A stretch of DNA of 64,000 nucleotides from RGIG7213 sp045544195 (GCA_045544195.1 JAZPYO010000034.1:62001-126000); one strand, 5' to 3'. Positions 43,190 to 53,812 are shown, numbered from the stretch's first letter. Notes: generated by a model not told the origin, from the letters alone. Numbers and translations are program-made.

Positions 43190-46100
43190 TTAATCAAACA
43201 TACTGAACATCGATATTTGGTTAGTTTCTGACAATCCGTCAAGAACGCCATTCTGTTGCAGTATCTCAATAACAGCCTTTGATATTTTTGCTTTCTGTGA
43301 AAGCTCTTCAATGGAAAATATTTTTTTACCGTTACACGCTTCAGCAATTTTTTCCGCTGCCGTGTCACCAAGTCCCGGCAGACTCGAAAACGGCAATCTG
43401 ATTTTTCCGTTCTCAGGTAAAAACGCGCTTGCGTGTGAATGCTCAAGACTTACGGGTAAAAACTTTATGCCTCTGCTTACAGCCTCAAGCGCTAATTGAC
43501 AAGCTGAATACTGTTCCTCGTCTTTTTGGCTTCTATCCTGCTTTTTGTCGATTTCGCTTATAAGCTCCTTAAGTGCCGATTTTCCTTTGAGCGTTGCCTG
43601 GCTGTCAAATCCGCCCGGTGCTACTGTAAAATACGCTGCATAAAATTCCAGCGGATAATACACCTTATACCAGCCAAGACGCAAAGCTGAAATAATGTAT
43701 GCTGCGGCGTGAGCCTTTGGAAACATATATTTGATCTTAAGACACGATTCAATGTACCATTCAGGCACTCCGTGCTCGCGCATTGCCGTAAAATGCTCCT
43801 CTTTAAGCACTTTCGGCGGTTTGTTACCTTTACGGACAATTTCCATTATATTGAAGGCCATAGAAGGCTCAAGTCCTTTGTGTAACAAATAAACCATTAT
43901 ATCGTCACGCGTTCCAATAACGTCTGAAATCGTGCATGTTCCGTTTTTGATAAGCTCCTGGGCGTTTCCGAGCCAAACATTTGTTCCGTGTGACAGACCC
44001 GAAATCTGCAATAAATCAGAAAAATTCTTCGGTTGTGTATCAACAAGCATCTGGCGCACGAATTTTGTTCCCAATTCAGGCAGGCCAAATGTTCCTACGG
44101 GTGATCCGATATCCTCCTCAGTAACCCCCAAAGGCTCTGTTGAAAGCAACAATCCAAGGACGTTTTTGTCGTTCATAGGAACGTCAAGTACGCTTGTATT
44201 GGTGTATTTTTCGAGCATTTTGTACTTTGTTGGTACATCATGACCGAGAATATCGAGCTTGAGTATCGTATCGTGCAGATATTCAAACGCAAAGTGCGTT
44301 GTGACTATTGTTGATTTGGGATCATCAGCCGGGTGCTGAACGGGTGTAAAATCATAAACATCGTACTCTCTCGGCACAACTATTATTCCGCCGGGGTGCT
44401 GACCGGTAGTACGCTTTACACCGACACATTTACTTACTAAATGCTGTATTTCTGCCTTTGTAACATCTAAATTCAGTTCTTCGATGTATTTCATAACGTA
44501 CAAGCCGTAAGCGGTTTTTGACGCGAGAGTACCTATTGTTCCTGCTCTGAAGACATTTTCTTCACCAAAAAGCACCTCTGTATATTTGTGTGCATCAGCT
44601 TGTACGTCTCCCGAAAAATTAAGGTCTATATCAGGAGATTTATCGCCGTAAAATCCCAGAAATGTTTCAAAAGGAATGTCGTGACCGTCGCCCTTCATTT
44701 TTGTTCCGCATACGGGACAGTTTTTGTCGGGCAAGTCAAATCCAGAGCTGACAGAGCCGTCCTCAATAAACTCGCTGTGCTTGCAATTTTCACAAAGATA
44801 GTGAGGAGGTAAAGGATTTACCTCGGTAATATTTGCCATTGTGGCAACGAATGAAGAACCGACAGAGCCTCTTGAACCAACGAGATAACCTTTTTCCTCG
44901 CTGTTTTTAACGAGCTTTTGAGCGATGATATACAAAACTCCGAAGCCGTTTGAAATGATAGAGGTTAATTCCCTGTCAAGTCGCTTTTTAACGATCTCCG
45001 GCGGAGGATCACCGTACATGCTTACCATTTTATTGTGGCACATTTCGGTGAGCTCCTCGTCAGCACCCTCGATCTTTGGCGGATAGTTGCCCTTCGGTAT
45101 AGGTCTGACGTAACCGACCATATCAGCTATCTTATTCGGATTTGTGATAACTATCTCACGCCGTTCCTCATCACTCAGATAATAAAACTCTTCAAGCATT
45201 TCTTCGGTGGTACGGAAATATACGCCTATATCAGCATCGCCGTCCTTCATCTTTTTGCCTGCGAATATTATTTTTCTGGCGATCTCGTCCTCTTTATTCA
45301 ATACGTGTGCATCGCACGTCGCACAAACAGGTATATTCAGCTCATGACCGAGCTGTACTATCCTCTTGTTTATCTGTATGATAGCATCTTCGTTCTTCAG
45401 CTTTTCACTTCTTATAAGATAACCGTTATTACAGAGAGGCTGGATCTCAAGATAGTCATAATATGAAGCCGTTTTTCGTATGTCCTCATCGCTTCTTCCG
45501 TCAAGTATCTGCGAATACAACTCGCCTGATGAGCAGGCGGAGCCGACTATCAAGCCCTCTCTCAATTCATCAAGAAGCGTTTTGGGAACAAGCGGCTTTC
45601 TGTAAAAGTACTTAAGATTGGATTGCGAAACTATCTTATAAAGGTTCTTAAGTCCGGTTTCGTTTTTGACAAGCAGTACTATGTGGTGCGGACGTCCTTT
45701 TAACTGAACTGAAGAAGATGAAATAGCCTCATCAAGCTCAGATAGGGTATTAATTCCCTCTTTATGCAGCTTTTCAGCCATTTTTATGAATATCACAGCA
45801 AGCATTTCAGCATCATCGCAAGCTCTGTGGTGGTTGAAATCGCCAAGCCCCATAAATGTGGCTATTCTGTCAAGGGTATGACGCTTAAGCTCCGGATTGA
45901 CGTATCTTGAAAGAGCTACTGTGTCAATATACTTATTATTGAATGCAAGCTCGTGTACCTTTGCAGCACGCGAAATAAAGCCTACGTCAAATGTTGCATT
46001 ATGAGCTATAAGTATTTTGTCTTCGCAAAACTCCAAAAAGCTGCTGACGGCCGTTTTTACATCAGGAGCATCAGCGATCATAGAATCGTCTATGCCTGTA

Positions 46101-47656
46101 AGCTCGGTGATATTAGGCGGGATCTTCATATCCGGGTTTACAAACGTATTGAATTTATCCGTGACCTGTCCTTTTGATATTTTTACAGCACCGATTTCTA
46201 TTATTCCGCAGTCAATAGAGCTAAGACCTGTTGTTTCTATATCAAATACAACGAAATCTCCGAGCAGCTCACCGCTTGCCTCGCCGTAAATTACCGATGA
46301 GGAATCGTCAACAAAATACCCCTCCATTCCGTAAATGACCTTGAACGGCTCTTCTCCCTCCGCTTTTCCTTTGTTCAGCTTTTCAGCCGCAAGCATTGCT
46401 TCGGGAAAGCCCTGGACATTTCCGTGGTCGGTAATTGCAACTGCCTTATGTCCCCATGCCGCTGCAGTTTTTACTGCGACATCAGGCGGAATTGTTGCAT
46501 CAAGAGAAGACATCTGTGTATGCAAATGAAGCTCAACACGCTTTTCCGGAGAGTTGTCCTTTCTGCCTATACTCTTTATCTTCATTATATTTTTAGGAGT
46601 CAACGCCAATTCGCCGTCAAACTTGTCTATTTTGACAGAGCCCATCATAGCAACAACTGTACCGGGCTTTGAAGAGCATATTGGGCAGTCTGCTTGCTCA
46701 GCGGGCAAAACCAGCTTGCACGTTAAGGCTGAATCATTGTCGGTTATGTAGAACGAAACGATTATCTTGGTTTTGTTGCGTGTTTCGCGCGATTCGATTT
46801 CAAAAATTTCGCCCAGCACACAGATATTTCTGTACTCTGATTTGATGTCGCGAAGCGGAACGGGATCGGCAACTGTAAATTCTTCACCGTATATTACCTC
46901 GCCGCCGGAAGCCTTAAACGACATTTTTCCAATTGTGAAGATGTCATCGTTTTGAATATACAACGCTTCATCTTCGTAAAGAGTTGTCTTCTTGTTTTTG
47001 TAATCTGTCAGTATCTCATCCTTGCTTTTTTGCGGTACATATGTATTTGTACTTGTGTTTGTGATCGCGGCAGCTGCCTCGGCTGCGATCATAGATTCAC
47101 GAACGATAGCCTGCTGCTCTGAAAGCCATTTTTTCTGATTTTCCTCATAAAAGGCATCGCTGTCATAGCTTTCGTCACGCTTTATAATAACAGTATATTT
47201 CAAGCCATACTGCTCGTATATAATACTACTGATAATTTCAGGCGCATCGCTGGTGTATATAAGATCAATGCCGCCGTTTCCCGTTGAAATAGTTACAACT
47301 ATCGTGTCACTTGTTATTTCGGTTTTGTACTCATTGAAAAAGCCGCGTGTGATAGCACCTTTAAAGCTCGCTTCGAGAAATACGCTGTCCATTACCTCTT
47401 CAGAAAAAAACTGTGAAGGGTAAACGGGCTTTATATGTACGTAATTTACCGAATAAGCCTGCATTATGTCAGAAGATAGCTCAAGCAATATTTTTGTGCT
47501 TGCAAATTCTACAAGCTCAGCAGTTACCTCTATACATCTTTTTTCTTTGTTGACCAGTGTTTTTAAAGCTTTGGATGATGATAAAATACGCCGTTGAGTA
47601 TCATTCTTCGGCGTATATTTTGAAAAAACATCCTGCAGTGTTTTTGCATTAGTCAT
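43190..47656 (-). CDS. polC: DNA polymerase III PolC-type alpha subunit
   Basis: Replicative polymerase of low-GC Gram-positives, 1488 residues. Domain order: N-terminal domains (1-260), OB fold (about 260-360), PHP domain (VELHLHTQMSSLDATIPPD) interrupted by a DnaQ-type proofreading exonuclease (FVVFDIETTGLSSIDCGIIE and HNATFDVGFI), PHP remainder, a zinc finger (CENCKHSEF and CPVCGTKM) and the polymerase core with catalytic PDIDLNFSGDVQ. Its N-terminus is preceded by ispG with a 4-nt overlap. It is the last gene of the long pyrH operon. Confidence 0.97.
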   Translation of the reverse strand: MTNAKTLQDVFSKYTPKNDTQRRILSSSKALKTLVNKEKRCIEVTAELVEFASTKILLELSSDIMQAYSVNYVHIKPVYPSQFFSEEVMDSVFLEASFKGAITRGFFNEYKTEITSDTIVVTISTGNGGIDLIYTSDAPEIISSIIYEQYGLKYTVIIKRDESYDSDAFYEENQKKWLSEQQAIVRESMIAAEAAAAITNTSTNTYVPQKSKDEILTDYKNKKTTLYEDEALYIQNDDIFTIGKMSFKASGGEVIYGEEFTVADPVPLRDIKSEYRNICVLGEIFEIESRETRNKTKIIVSFYITDNDSALTCKLVLPAEQADCPICSSKPGTVVAMMGSVKIDKFDGELALTPKNIMKIKSIGRKDNSPEKRVELHLHTQMSSLDATIPPDVAVKTAAAWGHKAVAITDHGNVQGFPEAMLAAEKLNKGKAEGEEPFKVIYGMEGYFVDDSSSVIYGEASGELLGDFVVFDIETTGLSSIDCGIIEIGAVKISKGQVTDKFNTFVNPDMKIPPNITELTGIDDSMIADAPDVKTAVSSFLEFCEDKILIAHNATFDVGFISRAAKVHELAFNNKYIDTVALSRYVNPELKRHTLDRIATFMGLGDFNHHRACDDAEMLAVIFIKMAEKLHKEGINTLSELDEAISSSSVQLKGRPHHIVLLVKNETGLKNLYKIVSQSNLKYFYRKPLVPKTLLDELREGLIVGSACSSGELYSQILDGRSDEDIRKTASYYDYLEIQPLCNNGYLIRSEKLKNEDAIIQINKRIVQLGHELNIPVCATCDAHVLNKEDEIARKIIFAGKKMKDGDADIGVYFRTTEEMLEEFYYLSDEERREIVITNPNKIADMVGYVRPIPKGNYPPKIEGADEELTEMCHNKMVSMYGDPPPEIVKKRLDRELTSIISNGFGVLYIIAQKLVKNSEEKGYLVGSRGSVGSSFVATMANITEVNPLPPHYLCENCKHSEFIEDGSVSSGFDLPDKNCPVCGTKMKGDGHDIPFETFLGFYGDKSPDIDLNFSGDVQADAHKYTEVLFGEENVFRAGTIGTLASKTAYGLYVMKYIEELNLDVTKAEIQHLVSKCVGVKRTTGQHPGGIIVVPREYDVYDFTPVQHPADDPKSTIVTTHFAFEYLHDTILKLDILGHDVPTKYKMLEKYTNTSVLDVPMNDKNVLGLLLSTEPLGVTEEDIGSPVGTFGLPELGTKFVRQMLVDTQPKNFSDLLQISGLSHGTNVWLGNAQELIKNGTCTISDVIGTRDDIMVYLLHKGLEPSMAFNIMEIVRKGNKPPKVLKEEHFTAMREHGVPEWYIESCLKIKYMFPKAHAAAYIISALRLGWYKVYYPLEFYAAYFTVAPGGFDSQATLKGKSALKELISEIDKKQDRSQKDEEQYSACQLALEAVSRGIKFLPVSLEHSHASAFLPENGKIRLPFSSLPGLGDTAAEKIAEACNGKKIFSIEELSQKAKISKAVIEILQQNGVLDGLSETNQISMFSMFD

Positions 47657-48708
47657 ATTTTATTTATCTCATCACATAATACATCAAGTATTACGTCCTC
47701 TTTGTATTTACTTATAACAGTTCCTTTTTTGAACAGGATAGCCTCACCGTTGCCTCCTGCAATACCTATATCCGCTTCCTTAGCTTCCCCGGGGCCGTTA
47801 ACAACACAACCCATAATGGCAACATCAATGCTTCTGGACGGAGAAAGAGCAGGTATACGTTCTTCAAATTTTTCGCAGATAGAAATAAGGTCTATCTTTG
47901 TTCTTCCGCATGTGGGACAAGAAATAAGATTGATCTTCTTTTCATACAGACCGAGTGAAGACAATATCTCCCGACCTGCAGCTATTTCTTCAACAGGGTC
48001 AGCGGTGAGCGATACACGTATTGTGTCGCCTATACCATTGCTTAAAAGTGAGCCTATACCGACAGAGTTTTTGACCAATCCGGAAAACCTTGTTCCTGCC
48101 TCAGTAACACCGAGATGCAAGGGATAATTGCATTTTTCAGCTATCAGCTTGACAGCATTTATCATATTCTGGGTATTTGAAGATTTGACGGAAATAATTA
48201 TATCATCAAAATCAAACTTTTCAAGTAATGAAGCGTGGTACATAGCGGATTCAGCAAGAGCCTCTGGAACCGGGGCGGAATACTTGTTGAGTATTTCCCT
48301 TTCCAATGATCCGCCGTTTACACCGATACGTATCGGCACACCTGCAGATCTTGCCGCGCGTGCGACTTGTTTTACTCGGTCATCATCGCCTATGTTACCG
48401 GGATTTATTCTGATCTTATCAACTCCTGCGGCAATGCATTCAAGAGCGATCCTGTAATCAAAATGTATGTCTGCGACCAACGGAAGATCGGGAAATTCTT
48501 CTTTTAGTCTTCCAATATTTTTGGCTTCATTCATATCGGGCGCTGAAACGCGTAAAATATCGCAGCCTGCATTAACAAGACGAGATGTCTGAGCCTTTAA
48601 AAGCTCATAATTTCCCGCGGGTGTATTCGTCATTGACTGTATTGCGATCTTTTCGTTTCCGCCGATATATAAACTTCCTATCTTAATTCTTTTTGATTCT
48701 CTTCTCAT
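47653..48708 (-). CDS. ispG: 4-hydroxy-3-methylbut-2-enyl diphosphate synthase
   Basis: Iron-sulfur enzyme of the MEP pathway that converts MEcPP to HMBPP; 351 residues. The N-terminal TIM-barrel has IQSMTNTPAGN and VADIHFDYRIAL and KIRINPGN. The 4Fe-4S ligands are in ISCPTCGRT and MGCVVNGPGEA with a conserved Glu. Also known as gcpE. Overlaps both neighbours by 4 nt (rseP and polC), indicating tight coupling. Confidence 0.97.
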   Translation of the reverse strand: MRRESKRIKIGSLYIGGNEKIAIQSMTNTPAGNYELLKAQTSRLVNAGCDILRVSAPDMNEAKNIGRLKEEFPDLPLVADIHFDYRIALECIAAGVDKIRINPGNIGDDDRVKQVARAARSAGVPIRIGVNGGSLEREILNKYSAPVPEALAESAMYHASLLEKFDFDDIIISVKSSNTQNMINAVKLIAEKCNYPLHLGVTEAGTRFSGLVKNSVGIGSLLSNGIGDTIRVSLTADPVEEIAAGREILSSLGLYEKKINLISCPTCGRTKIDLISICEKFEERIPALSPSRSIDVAIMGCVVNGPGEAKEADIGIAGGNGEAILFKKGTVISKYKEDVILDVLCDEINKI

Positions 48709-49766
48709 ATTATTAACGATACTACATCCTTAAAAGTAATAACGATCATAAACAGCATCAAAATAACAATACCGATAAAATGAACGTAATTTTCATATTT
48801 TGCAGGCACAGGACGCCTGAAAATGATCTCAAAGAGTATGAAAACGAGTCTTCCACCGTCAAGCGCGGGAAACGGCAACAGATTGAACACTCCTAAGTTC
48901 ATACTAAGGAATATACACATATATATAAGACTCGGCAGACCGTCCTTTGCGGTCTGTGCAACAGCGCTCGTTGCGCCGACAGGCCCCGAAAGCTGAGAAA
49001 AGCCGTACTTTCCGCTTACCAGGTTAACAAGTGAATCCCAAATTATACTTATCGTATTGAAGGCAGATGAAATTCCGTATGACAAAACGCTTGTAAAGGT
49101 CTTTTCAAGCGGTGCTACCTTGAAAAATATTTCTCCGTAAACTATGCCGTCCTGCTCAACGGTCGGAAAAACAACGTCGTGAAGAACGATCTTTTCGCCG
49201 TTTCTTTCAACGGTAACATCCACAGCATTTACGCATTTATCCAAAACGGTATACAATAGATCCTGCGAATACTTTACCTTTTCATCGTCTATACTGACGA
49301 TCGTATCACCGATGAGAAGACCTGATGATTCAACGTATGTTTTATATGAATCATCAAATTTTGAGATCGTTGTTCCACCTATATTGAATGATGTAGCAAC
49401 GAGAATTATCATCAGTATCATACCGAATACAATATTCGTTACTGCACCTGCGGCAATAATTATAAGGCGTTGCCATGCGGGCTTTTTGGAAAAGGCGTTT
49501 TCATCATCAGATTCCTCATCCTCGCCAACCATTTTTACAAAGCCGCCAACGGGTACTGCGCGTAAAGAATACTGAATATCCGTCTTTTTGCTTTTAAAAC
49601 CAAACAGCTTTGGTCCCATACCGATAGCAAATTCCTCTATCGTGACCTTAAAAATGCGAGCAAAGGTATAATGACCGCATTCGTGGATAAATATCAGCAC
49701 ACCGAACGCAAGCAACGCTATCAGAATGTAAAGCAAATTAGTCAAAAAATTAATTATCAGTACCAC
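48705..49766 (-). CDS. rseP: Site-2 type RIP metalloprotease (RseP/RasP)
   Basis: Intramembrane zinc metalloprotease of 353 residues that cleaves anti-sigma factors and leftover signal peptides. The zinc motif is HECGH in the first membrane helix, one PDZ domain lies in the middle (about 160-230), and the third ligand is in NLLPFPALDGGRLV in a later helix. It lies between dxr and ispG, the standard order in Firmicutes. The start overlaps the dxr stop by 10 nt. Confidence 0.95.
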   Translation of the reverse strand: MVLIINFLTNLLYILIALLAFGVLIFIHECGHYTFARIFKVTIEEFAIGMGPKLFGFKSKKTDIQYSLRAVPVGGFVKMVGEDEESDDENAFSKKPAWQRLIIIAAGAVTNIVFGMILMIILVATSFNIGGTTISKFDDSYKTYVESSGLLIGDTIVSIDDEKVKYSQDLLYTVLDKCVNAVDVTVERNGEKIVLHDVVFPTVEQDGIVYGEIFFKVAPLEKTFTSVLSYGISSAFNTISIIWDSLVNLVSGKYGFSQLSGPVGATSAVAQTAKDGLPSLIYMCIFLSMNLGVFNLLPFPALDGGRLVFILFEIIFRRPVPAKYENYVHFIGIVILMLFMIVITFKDVVSLII

Positions 49767-50923
49767 GCCTTTCTGTTGTAAAGATCCAACGCCAAAGCTC
49801 TGACGTGTGAATCTGTTTGCAATATATCATCAAGCGTAGGAGCTTGAATGTTTTTATGTTCGCTGATCACCGAATCGACGATGCGGTATATATCAGTAAA
49901 TCCAATCTTTTCCTCAAGGAAAAGTCCGACCGCTATCTCATTTGCGGCGTTATAAGCACAGGGCATAACGCCTCCCTGCTTCGCCACATGCTTTGCCAGA
50001 GGAAGCATTTTGAATACATCTTCATTTGGGGCATCAAATGTAAGAGAACCGAGCGCACAGAAATCAATGGGCTTTACGACACCCGACACTCTTTGCGGAT
50101 ACATAAGAGCATATTTTGCAGGATAACGCATATCGGGAACACCGAGCTGAGCGATAACGCTGTTATCTTTATATTCAACCATTGAATGAATTATGCTCTG
50201 ACGGTGAATTACGACATCAATTTGATCGCATTCAACATCAAAAAGCTTCATTGCTTCAATTATTTCAAGACCTTTATTTGCAAGTGATGCGGAATCAATA
50301 GTTATTTTTGAGCCCATATTCCATGTAGGATGTGCCAATGCATCACTCAACTTAACGCTGTCGAGCATTTCTGCGGTATAACCGAAAAACGGCCCGCCCG
50401 ATGCGGTAAGTAAAATGCGCTTAACTTCGTCCTTTTTGCCGTTACACAAACACTGGTGTATAGCACAGTGCTCACTGTCCACAGGTAAAAGACTGCCGCC
50501 GAATTTGCGTGCGATATCGTTTACTATATCGCCTGCGCATACCATACTTTCTTTGTTAGCCAGAGCAACAGTTCGCCCCGCCTTTAAAGCAGAAACGGTC
50601 GGTAAAAGTCCGTTTTTTCCCGATACTGAGTTGAATACTATGTCGCACTCAACGCTGCCGGCTATCTGGCAAACGCTTTCATAACCGTCGAGTATTTTGC
50701 AATTCGTATCTGCGACTGCGATTTTTAAGCTCTTTGCTGCGTTGTGATCTGTAACTGCGCAGTATTCAGGAGAAAACTTTCTGATCTGTTCTTCCAGAAC
50801 CTTTATATTTCTGCCTGCAGCGATGGCTTTTACATTTACACCGAAATACTCGGCAACATCGGCGGTTTGCTTTCCAACAGAGCCGGTAGAGCCGAGTATT
50901 ACAATACTTTTGTTAATATTCAT
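49757..50923 (-). CDS. dxr: 1-deoxy-D-xylulose 5-phosphate reductoisomerase
   Basis: Second enzyme of the MEP isoprenoid pathway, NADPH-dependent; 388 residues. Motifs: ILGSTGSVGKQT (NADPH), PVDSEHCAIHQCL (metal), TASGGPFFGYT and HPTWNMGSKITIDSASLANK (substrate). The ATG at 50923 follows AAAGGATC and fits the family start; the longer frame from 50968 runs into cdsA. It is the target of fosmidomycin (known of the family). Confidence 0.97.
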   Translation of the reverse strand: MNINKSIVILGSTGSVGKQTADVAEYFGVNVKAIAAGRNIKVLEEQIRKFSPEYCAVTDHNAAKSLKIAVADTNCKILDGYESVCQIAGSVECDIVFNSVSGKNGLLPTVSALKAGRTVALANKESMVCAGDIVNDIARKFGGSLLPVDSEHCAIHQCLCNGKKDEVKRILLTASGGPFFGYTAEMLDSVKLSDALAHPTWNMGSKITIDSASLANKGLEIIEAMKLFDVECDQIDVVIHRQSIIHSMVEYKDNSVIAQLGVPDMRYPAKYALMYPQRVSGVVKPIDFCALGSLTFDAPNEDVFKMLPLAKHVAKQGGVMPCAYNAANEIAVGLFLEEKIGFTDIYRIVDSVISEHKNIQAPTLDDILQTDSHVRALALDLYNRKAWY

Positions 50924-50931
50924 ATGATCCT

Positions 50932-51762
50932 TTATACCAAAAGATTTATTGTACCGCAGGTTATGCACAAAAACAGCGATACTGCAATTATACTATCGAA
51001 GCGATCCAAAACACCGCCGTGTCCCGGCAATAGCTTTCCGTAGTCCTTTATTCCGTAATTACGCTTGATAAGCGACATAAGAAGATCACCGACCTGAGCG
51101 ATGACCGAAACAAAGGGGGCAAATGCGATCAAGACTATGTACTGTATCGTTTCTAAATGCAAAAACAGTATACCGTATACGGCAAACAGAGCTGTTGTGC
51201 CAAGTATACCGCCGACGGCACCTTCAACGGTCTTTTTAGGTGAAACATCGGGAATGAGCTTATGCTTGCCGAAAAGCATTCCGATAAAATAAGCAAATAT
51301 ATCAGTCCCCCACGCTGCAACAAAAACCAAGGGATAAAAAACATTACCCTGCGGCATATCGCGTATAAGTATTATAGCTGATAATCCGCCTACAATATAC
51401 ATAAGTATAAGCGTCACAAAAGATGAATTAACAATGTCGCACTTCCCTTTTGAAAATACCGTATAAGTAAATACAACAAAGATAAACACCATTATGACAG
51501 CCAAACAAACATTACTGTTGACAACGGTCTTTTCTTCAAATAAATACGAAAAACGTGTTGCGAAAGGAACGATAGCTGCCGCTAAGAAGGCGGGAACAGC
51601 AACGCCTTTGTTTTTCAGAAAACCTGTGCATCGAAGCATTTCAAACACGGAAATTAAACAAAGTAGTGCAACAAGAATGTTGATCAGCACGGTATTGGAG
51701 AAAATCAAACACGGCAAAATGGCAATAAGCCACAATACAGACGTTATAATTCTAACTAGCAA
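50932..51762 (-). CDS. cdsA: Phosphatidate cytidylyltransferase
   Basis: Polytopic membrane enzyme, 276 residues with about eight helices, that makes CDP-diacylglycerol from phosphatidate and CTP for all phospholipid synthesis. The signature region is SPKKTVEGAVGG followed by QVGDLLMSLIKRNYGIKDYG and LPGHGGVLDRFDS. It lies 21 nt after uppS and precedes dxr; the order uppS-cdsA-dxr is conserved in Firmicutes. Confidence 0.96.
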   Translation of the reverse strand: MLVRIITSVLWLIAILPCLIFSNTVLINILVALLCLISVFEMLRCTGFLKNKGVAVPAFLAAAIVPFATRFSYLFEEKTVVNSNVCLAVIMVFIFVVFTYTVFSKGKCDIVNSSFVTLILMYIVGGLSAIILIRDMPQGNVFYPLVFVAAWGTDIFAYFIGMLFGKHKLIPDVSPKKTVEGAVGGILGTTALFAVYGILFLHLETIQYIVLIAFAPFVSVIAQVGDLLMSLIKRNYGIKDYGKLLPGHGGVLDRFDSIIAVSLFLCITCGTINLLV

Positions 51763-51783
51763 AACTTTATTCTCCCAATTTTA

Positions 51784-52473
51784 TCAAACTCCACCGTATC
51801 GGCGGTTTCTGGAATTAAATACCTCGATAGCCCGATCGACGTCTTCACTTGAAAAGTCGGGCCACAGTACATCAGTAAAATATAATTCAGAATAAGCACT
51901 CTGCCACATCAAAAAATTGGATATTCTGTATTCGCCGCCTGTTCTTACGATGAGGTCAGGCATGGGAGAGGCATTTGTATACAGTCTTTCTGTAATATCA
52001 TCCTCTGTGATGCTTGTTTTCCCCTCTTTGATGCACAGATTAACAGCGTGTACTATTTCATCTCTGCCGCCATAATTGATACCTACGTTAAGAATATATT
52101 TATTGTTTTTTGAGTCGGCTTCAGTCTGCTCCATTTTAATTCTTAATTCGTCAGGAAAAACAGATTTGTCTCCAAGAAAGACTATACGCACGTTTTCTTT
52201 CATCATATCCTTGATAGCAACATCAAGGTAATCTGAAAACAGAGACATTATCGCGTTTACTTCTTTCTCCGGACGTTTCCAATTTTCAGTTGAAAACGCA
52301 TATACGGTAACAGCTTCAATATCAAGATTGCGACAGTACTTAACAATATTCTTAAACGTTTCAGCTCCGACCTTGTGCCCGTATTCTCTGGGCATAAGGC
52401 GTTTTTTTGCCCATCTGCCGTTACCGTCCATTATAAACGCAATATGTCGCAATGCTTTTGTTTTATCAGCCAT
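51784..52473 (-). CDS. uppS: Undecaprenyl diphosphate synthase (cis-prenyltransferase)
   Basis: Makes the C55 carrier lipid of peptidoglycan synthesis from farnesyl diphosphate and IPP. 229 residues. Signature: HIAFIMDGNGRWAKKR (catalytic Asp), VTVYAFSTENWKRP, GGRDEIVHAVN and the C-terminal PDLIVRTGGEYRISNFLMWQ, ending with SRNRRYGG. The ATG overlaps the frr stop by one base (TAATG). Confidence 0.97.
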   Translation of the reverse strand: MADKTKALRHIAFIMDGNGRWAKKRLMPREYGHKVGAETFKNIVKYCRNLDIEAVTVYAFSTENWKRPEKEVNAIMSLFSDYLDVAIKDMMKENVRIVFLGDKSVFPDELRIKMEQTEADSKNNKYILNVGINYGGRDEIVHAVNLCIKEGKTSITEDDITERLYTNASPMPDLIVRTGGEYRISNFLMWQSAYSELYFTDVLWPDFSSEDVDRAIEVFNSRNRRYGGV

Positions 52474-53027
52474 TAAATTTCCATTATTTCCTTTGTTTTA
52501 GTGCTGGTTATCGTGTCGATCTCCCTGATGTACTTGTCTGTGAGATCCTGTATAGACTTATCAGACTGCTTTTGCTCGTCCTCGGTCATCTCGTTGTTTT
52601 TCTTCATAGCCTTGCTCTTGTCATTGGCATCACGACGGATGTTGCGAACAGCAACCTTTGCATCCTCGCCCATTTTAGCTATCTGTTTAGTTGTTGATTT
52701 ACGTGTTTCCTCTGTCATTGCGGGAAAAACAAGACGAATGCATTTACCGTCATTCTGGGGATTGATGCCTATATCGGAAACCTGGATAGCCTTTTCGATA
52801 TTCTTGAGCGTAGAAGCATCCCAAGGAGAAATAACGATAGTGCGGGCGTCAGTGCATTTCACCTCTGCCATTGCGGAGATCTGTGTAGGTGTGCCGTAAT
52901 ACTCAACGGTAACCTTATCAAGAACGGCAGGTGTTGCTCTGCCTGCTCTTATTGTTGAAAGCTCATAGTTGTAGTTAGCTATGGACTTTTTCATTTTTTC
53001 TTCGTATTCTTTTACATCAAGCTTCAT
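52473..53027 (-). CDS. frr: Ribosome recycling factor
   Basis: 184-residue RRF, which with EF-G splits post-termination ribosomes. N-terminal EEKMKKSIANYNYELSTIRAGRATPA and PWDASTLKNIEKAI, and C-terminal helix RRDANDKSKAMKKNNEMTED are characteristic. It lies 24 nt after pyrH with AGGAGATATTT before the ATG. Confidence 0.97.
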   Translation of the reverse strand: MKLDVKEYEEKMKKSIANYNYELSTIRAGRATPAVLDKVTVEYYGTPTQISAMAEVKCTDARTIVISPWDASTLKNIEKAIQVSDIGINPQNDGKCIRLVFPAMTEETRKSTTKQIAKMGEDAKVAVRNIRRDANDKSKAMKKNNEMTEDEQKQSDKSIQDLTDKYIREIDTITSTKTKEIMEI

Positions 53028-53051
53028 TTTAAATATCTCCTATAAATAAAT

Positions 53052-53768
53052 TTATTTTACAATAGTGCCTATGGATTCGCCACGGGCAGCTTTAACAATG
53101 TTATCGGGATCGTCAAGCGCAAACAGCAATATCGGAAGACCGTTTTCCATTGCAAGACAAGTGGAAGCGGGGTCTGTAGCCTTGAGATTTTTTTCAAGGA
53201 TCTCAGCATATGTCAAGGTGTCGTATTTGACTGCGGTGGGATCTACACGGGGATCTGCTGTGTAAATTCCGTCGATATTCTTTGCAAGAAAAGCAATATC
53301 CGCCTTGATCTCCAATGCGCGAAGAATTGCACCTGTGTCAGTCGTAAAGAAGGGATTGCCTGTTCCTCCGCCAAGAATTACTACCTTGCCGCCATCAAGA
53401 GCGTTGATAGCATCTCTTGCTGTAAATAATTGAGCGACCTTGTTCATTTCACACGCAGACATCGCCAGAGCGTCAACGCCTGCGTTTTTTAACGACTGCT
53501 CCAACGCCAGACAGTTTATCATCGTTGCGAGCATTCCCATGTCGTCAGCACGCGCTCTATCCAGAGAGACACCGTTTCGTGCACCTCTCCAGATATTTCC
53601 GCCGCCAACAAGAAGAGCGACCTGAGTGCCCATATCGACCACTTCTTTTATTACGGAGCAGATCTGATCGAGAGCGTCAAAATTGAGAATTTCTCCGTCC
53701 GCAGCACCGTTTCCAAGCGCTTCACCGGAAAGCTTAACAAGAATTCGTTTGTAAACAGAATCAGACAT
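53052..53768 (-). CDS. pyrH: UMP kinase
   Basis: Hexameric bacterial UMP kinase, 238 residues, of the amino-acid-kinase fold. Motifs: RILVKLSGEALG, LLVGGGNIWRG, ADDMGMLATMINCLAL, GGTGNPFFTTDTGA and KNIDGIYTADPRVDP. The ATG at 53768 follows GGGAAGGTATGCTT; the frame start at 53795 lacks support. It is the first gene of the eight-gene operon ending with polC. Unusually for many Firmicutes, rpsB-tsf are upstream but have their own terminator between them and pyrH. Confidence 0.97.
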   Translation of the reverse strand: MSDSVYKRILVKLSGEALGNGAADGEILNFDALDQICSVIKEVVDMGTQVALLVGGGNIWRGARNGVSLDRARADDMGMLATMINCLALEQSLKNAGVDALAMSACEMNKVAQLFTARDAINALDGGKVVILGGGTGNPFFTTDTGAILRALEIKADIAFLAKNIDGIYTADPRVDPTAVKYDTLTYAEILEKNLKATDPASTCLAMENGLPILLFALDDPDNIVKAARGESIGTIVK

Positions 53769-53812
53769 AAGCATACCTTCCCTTATATATTTCATTATAT
53801 TTTACTTTATAC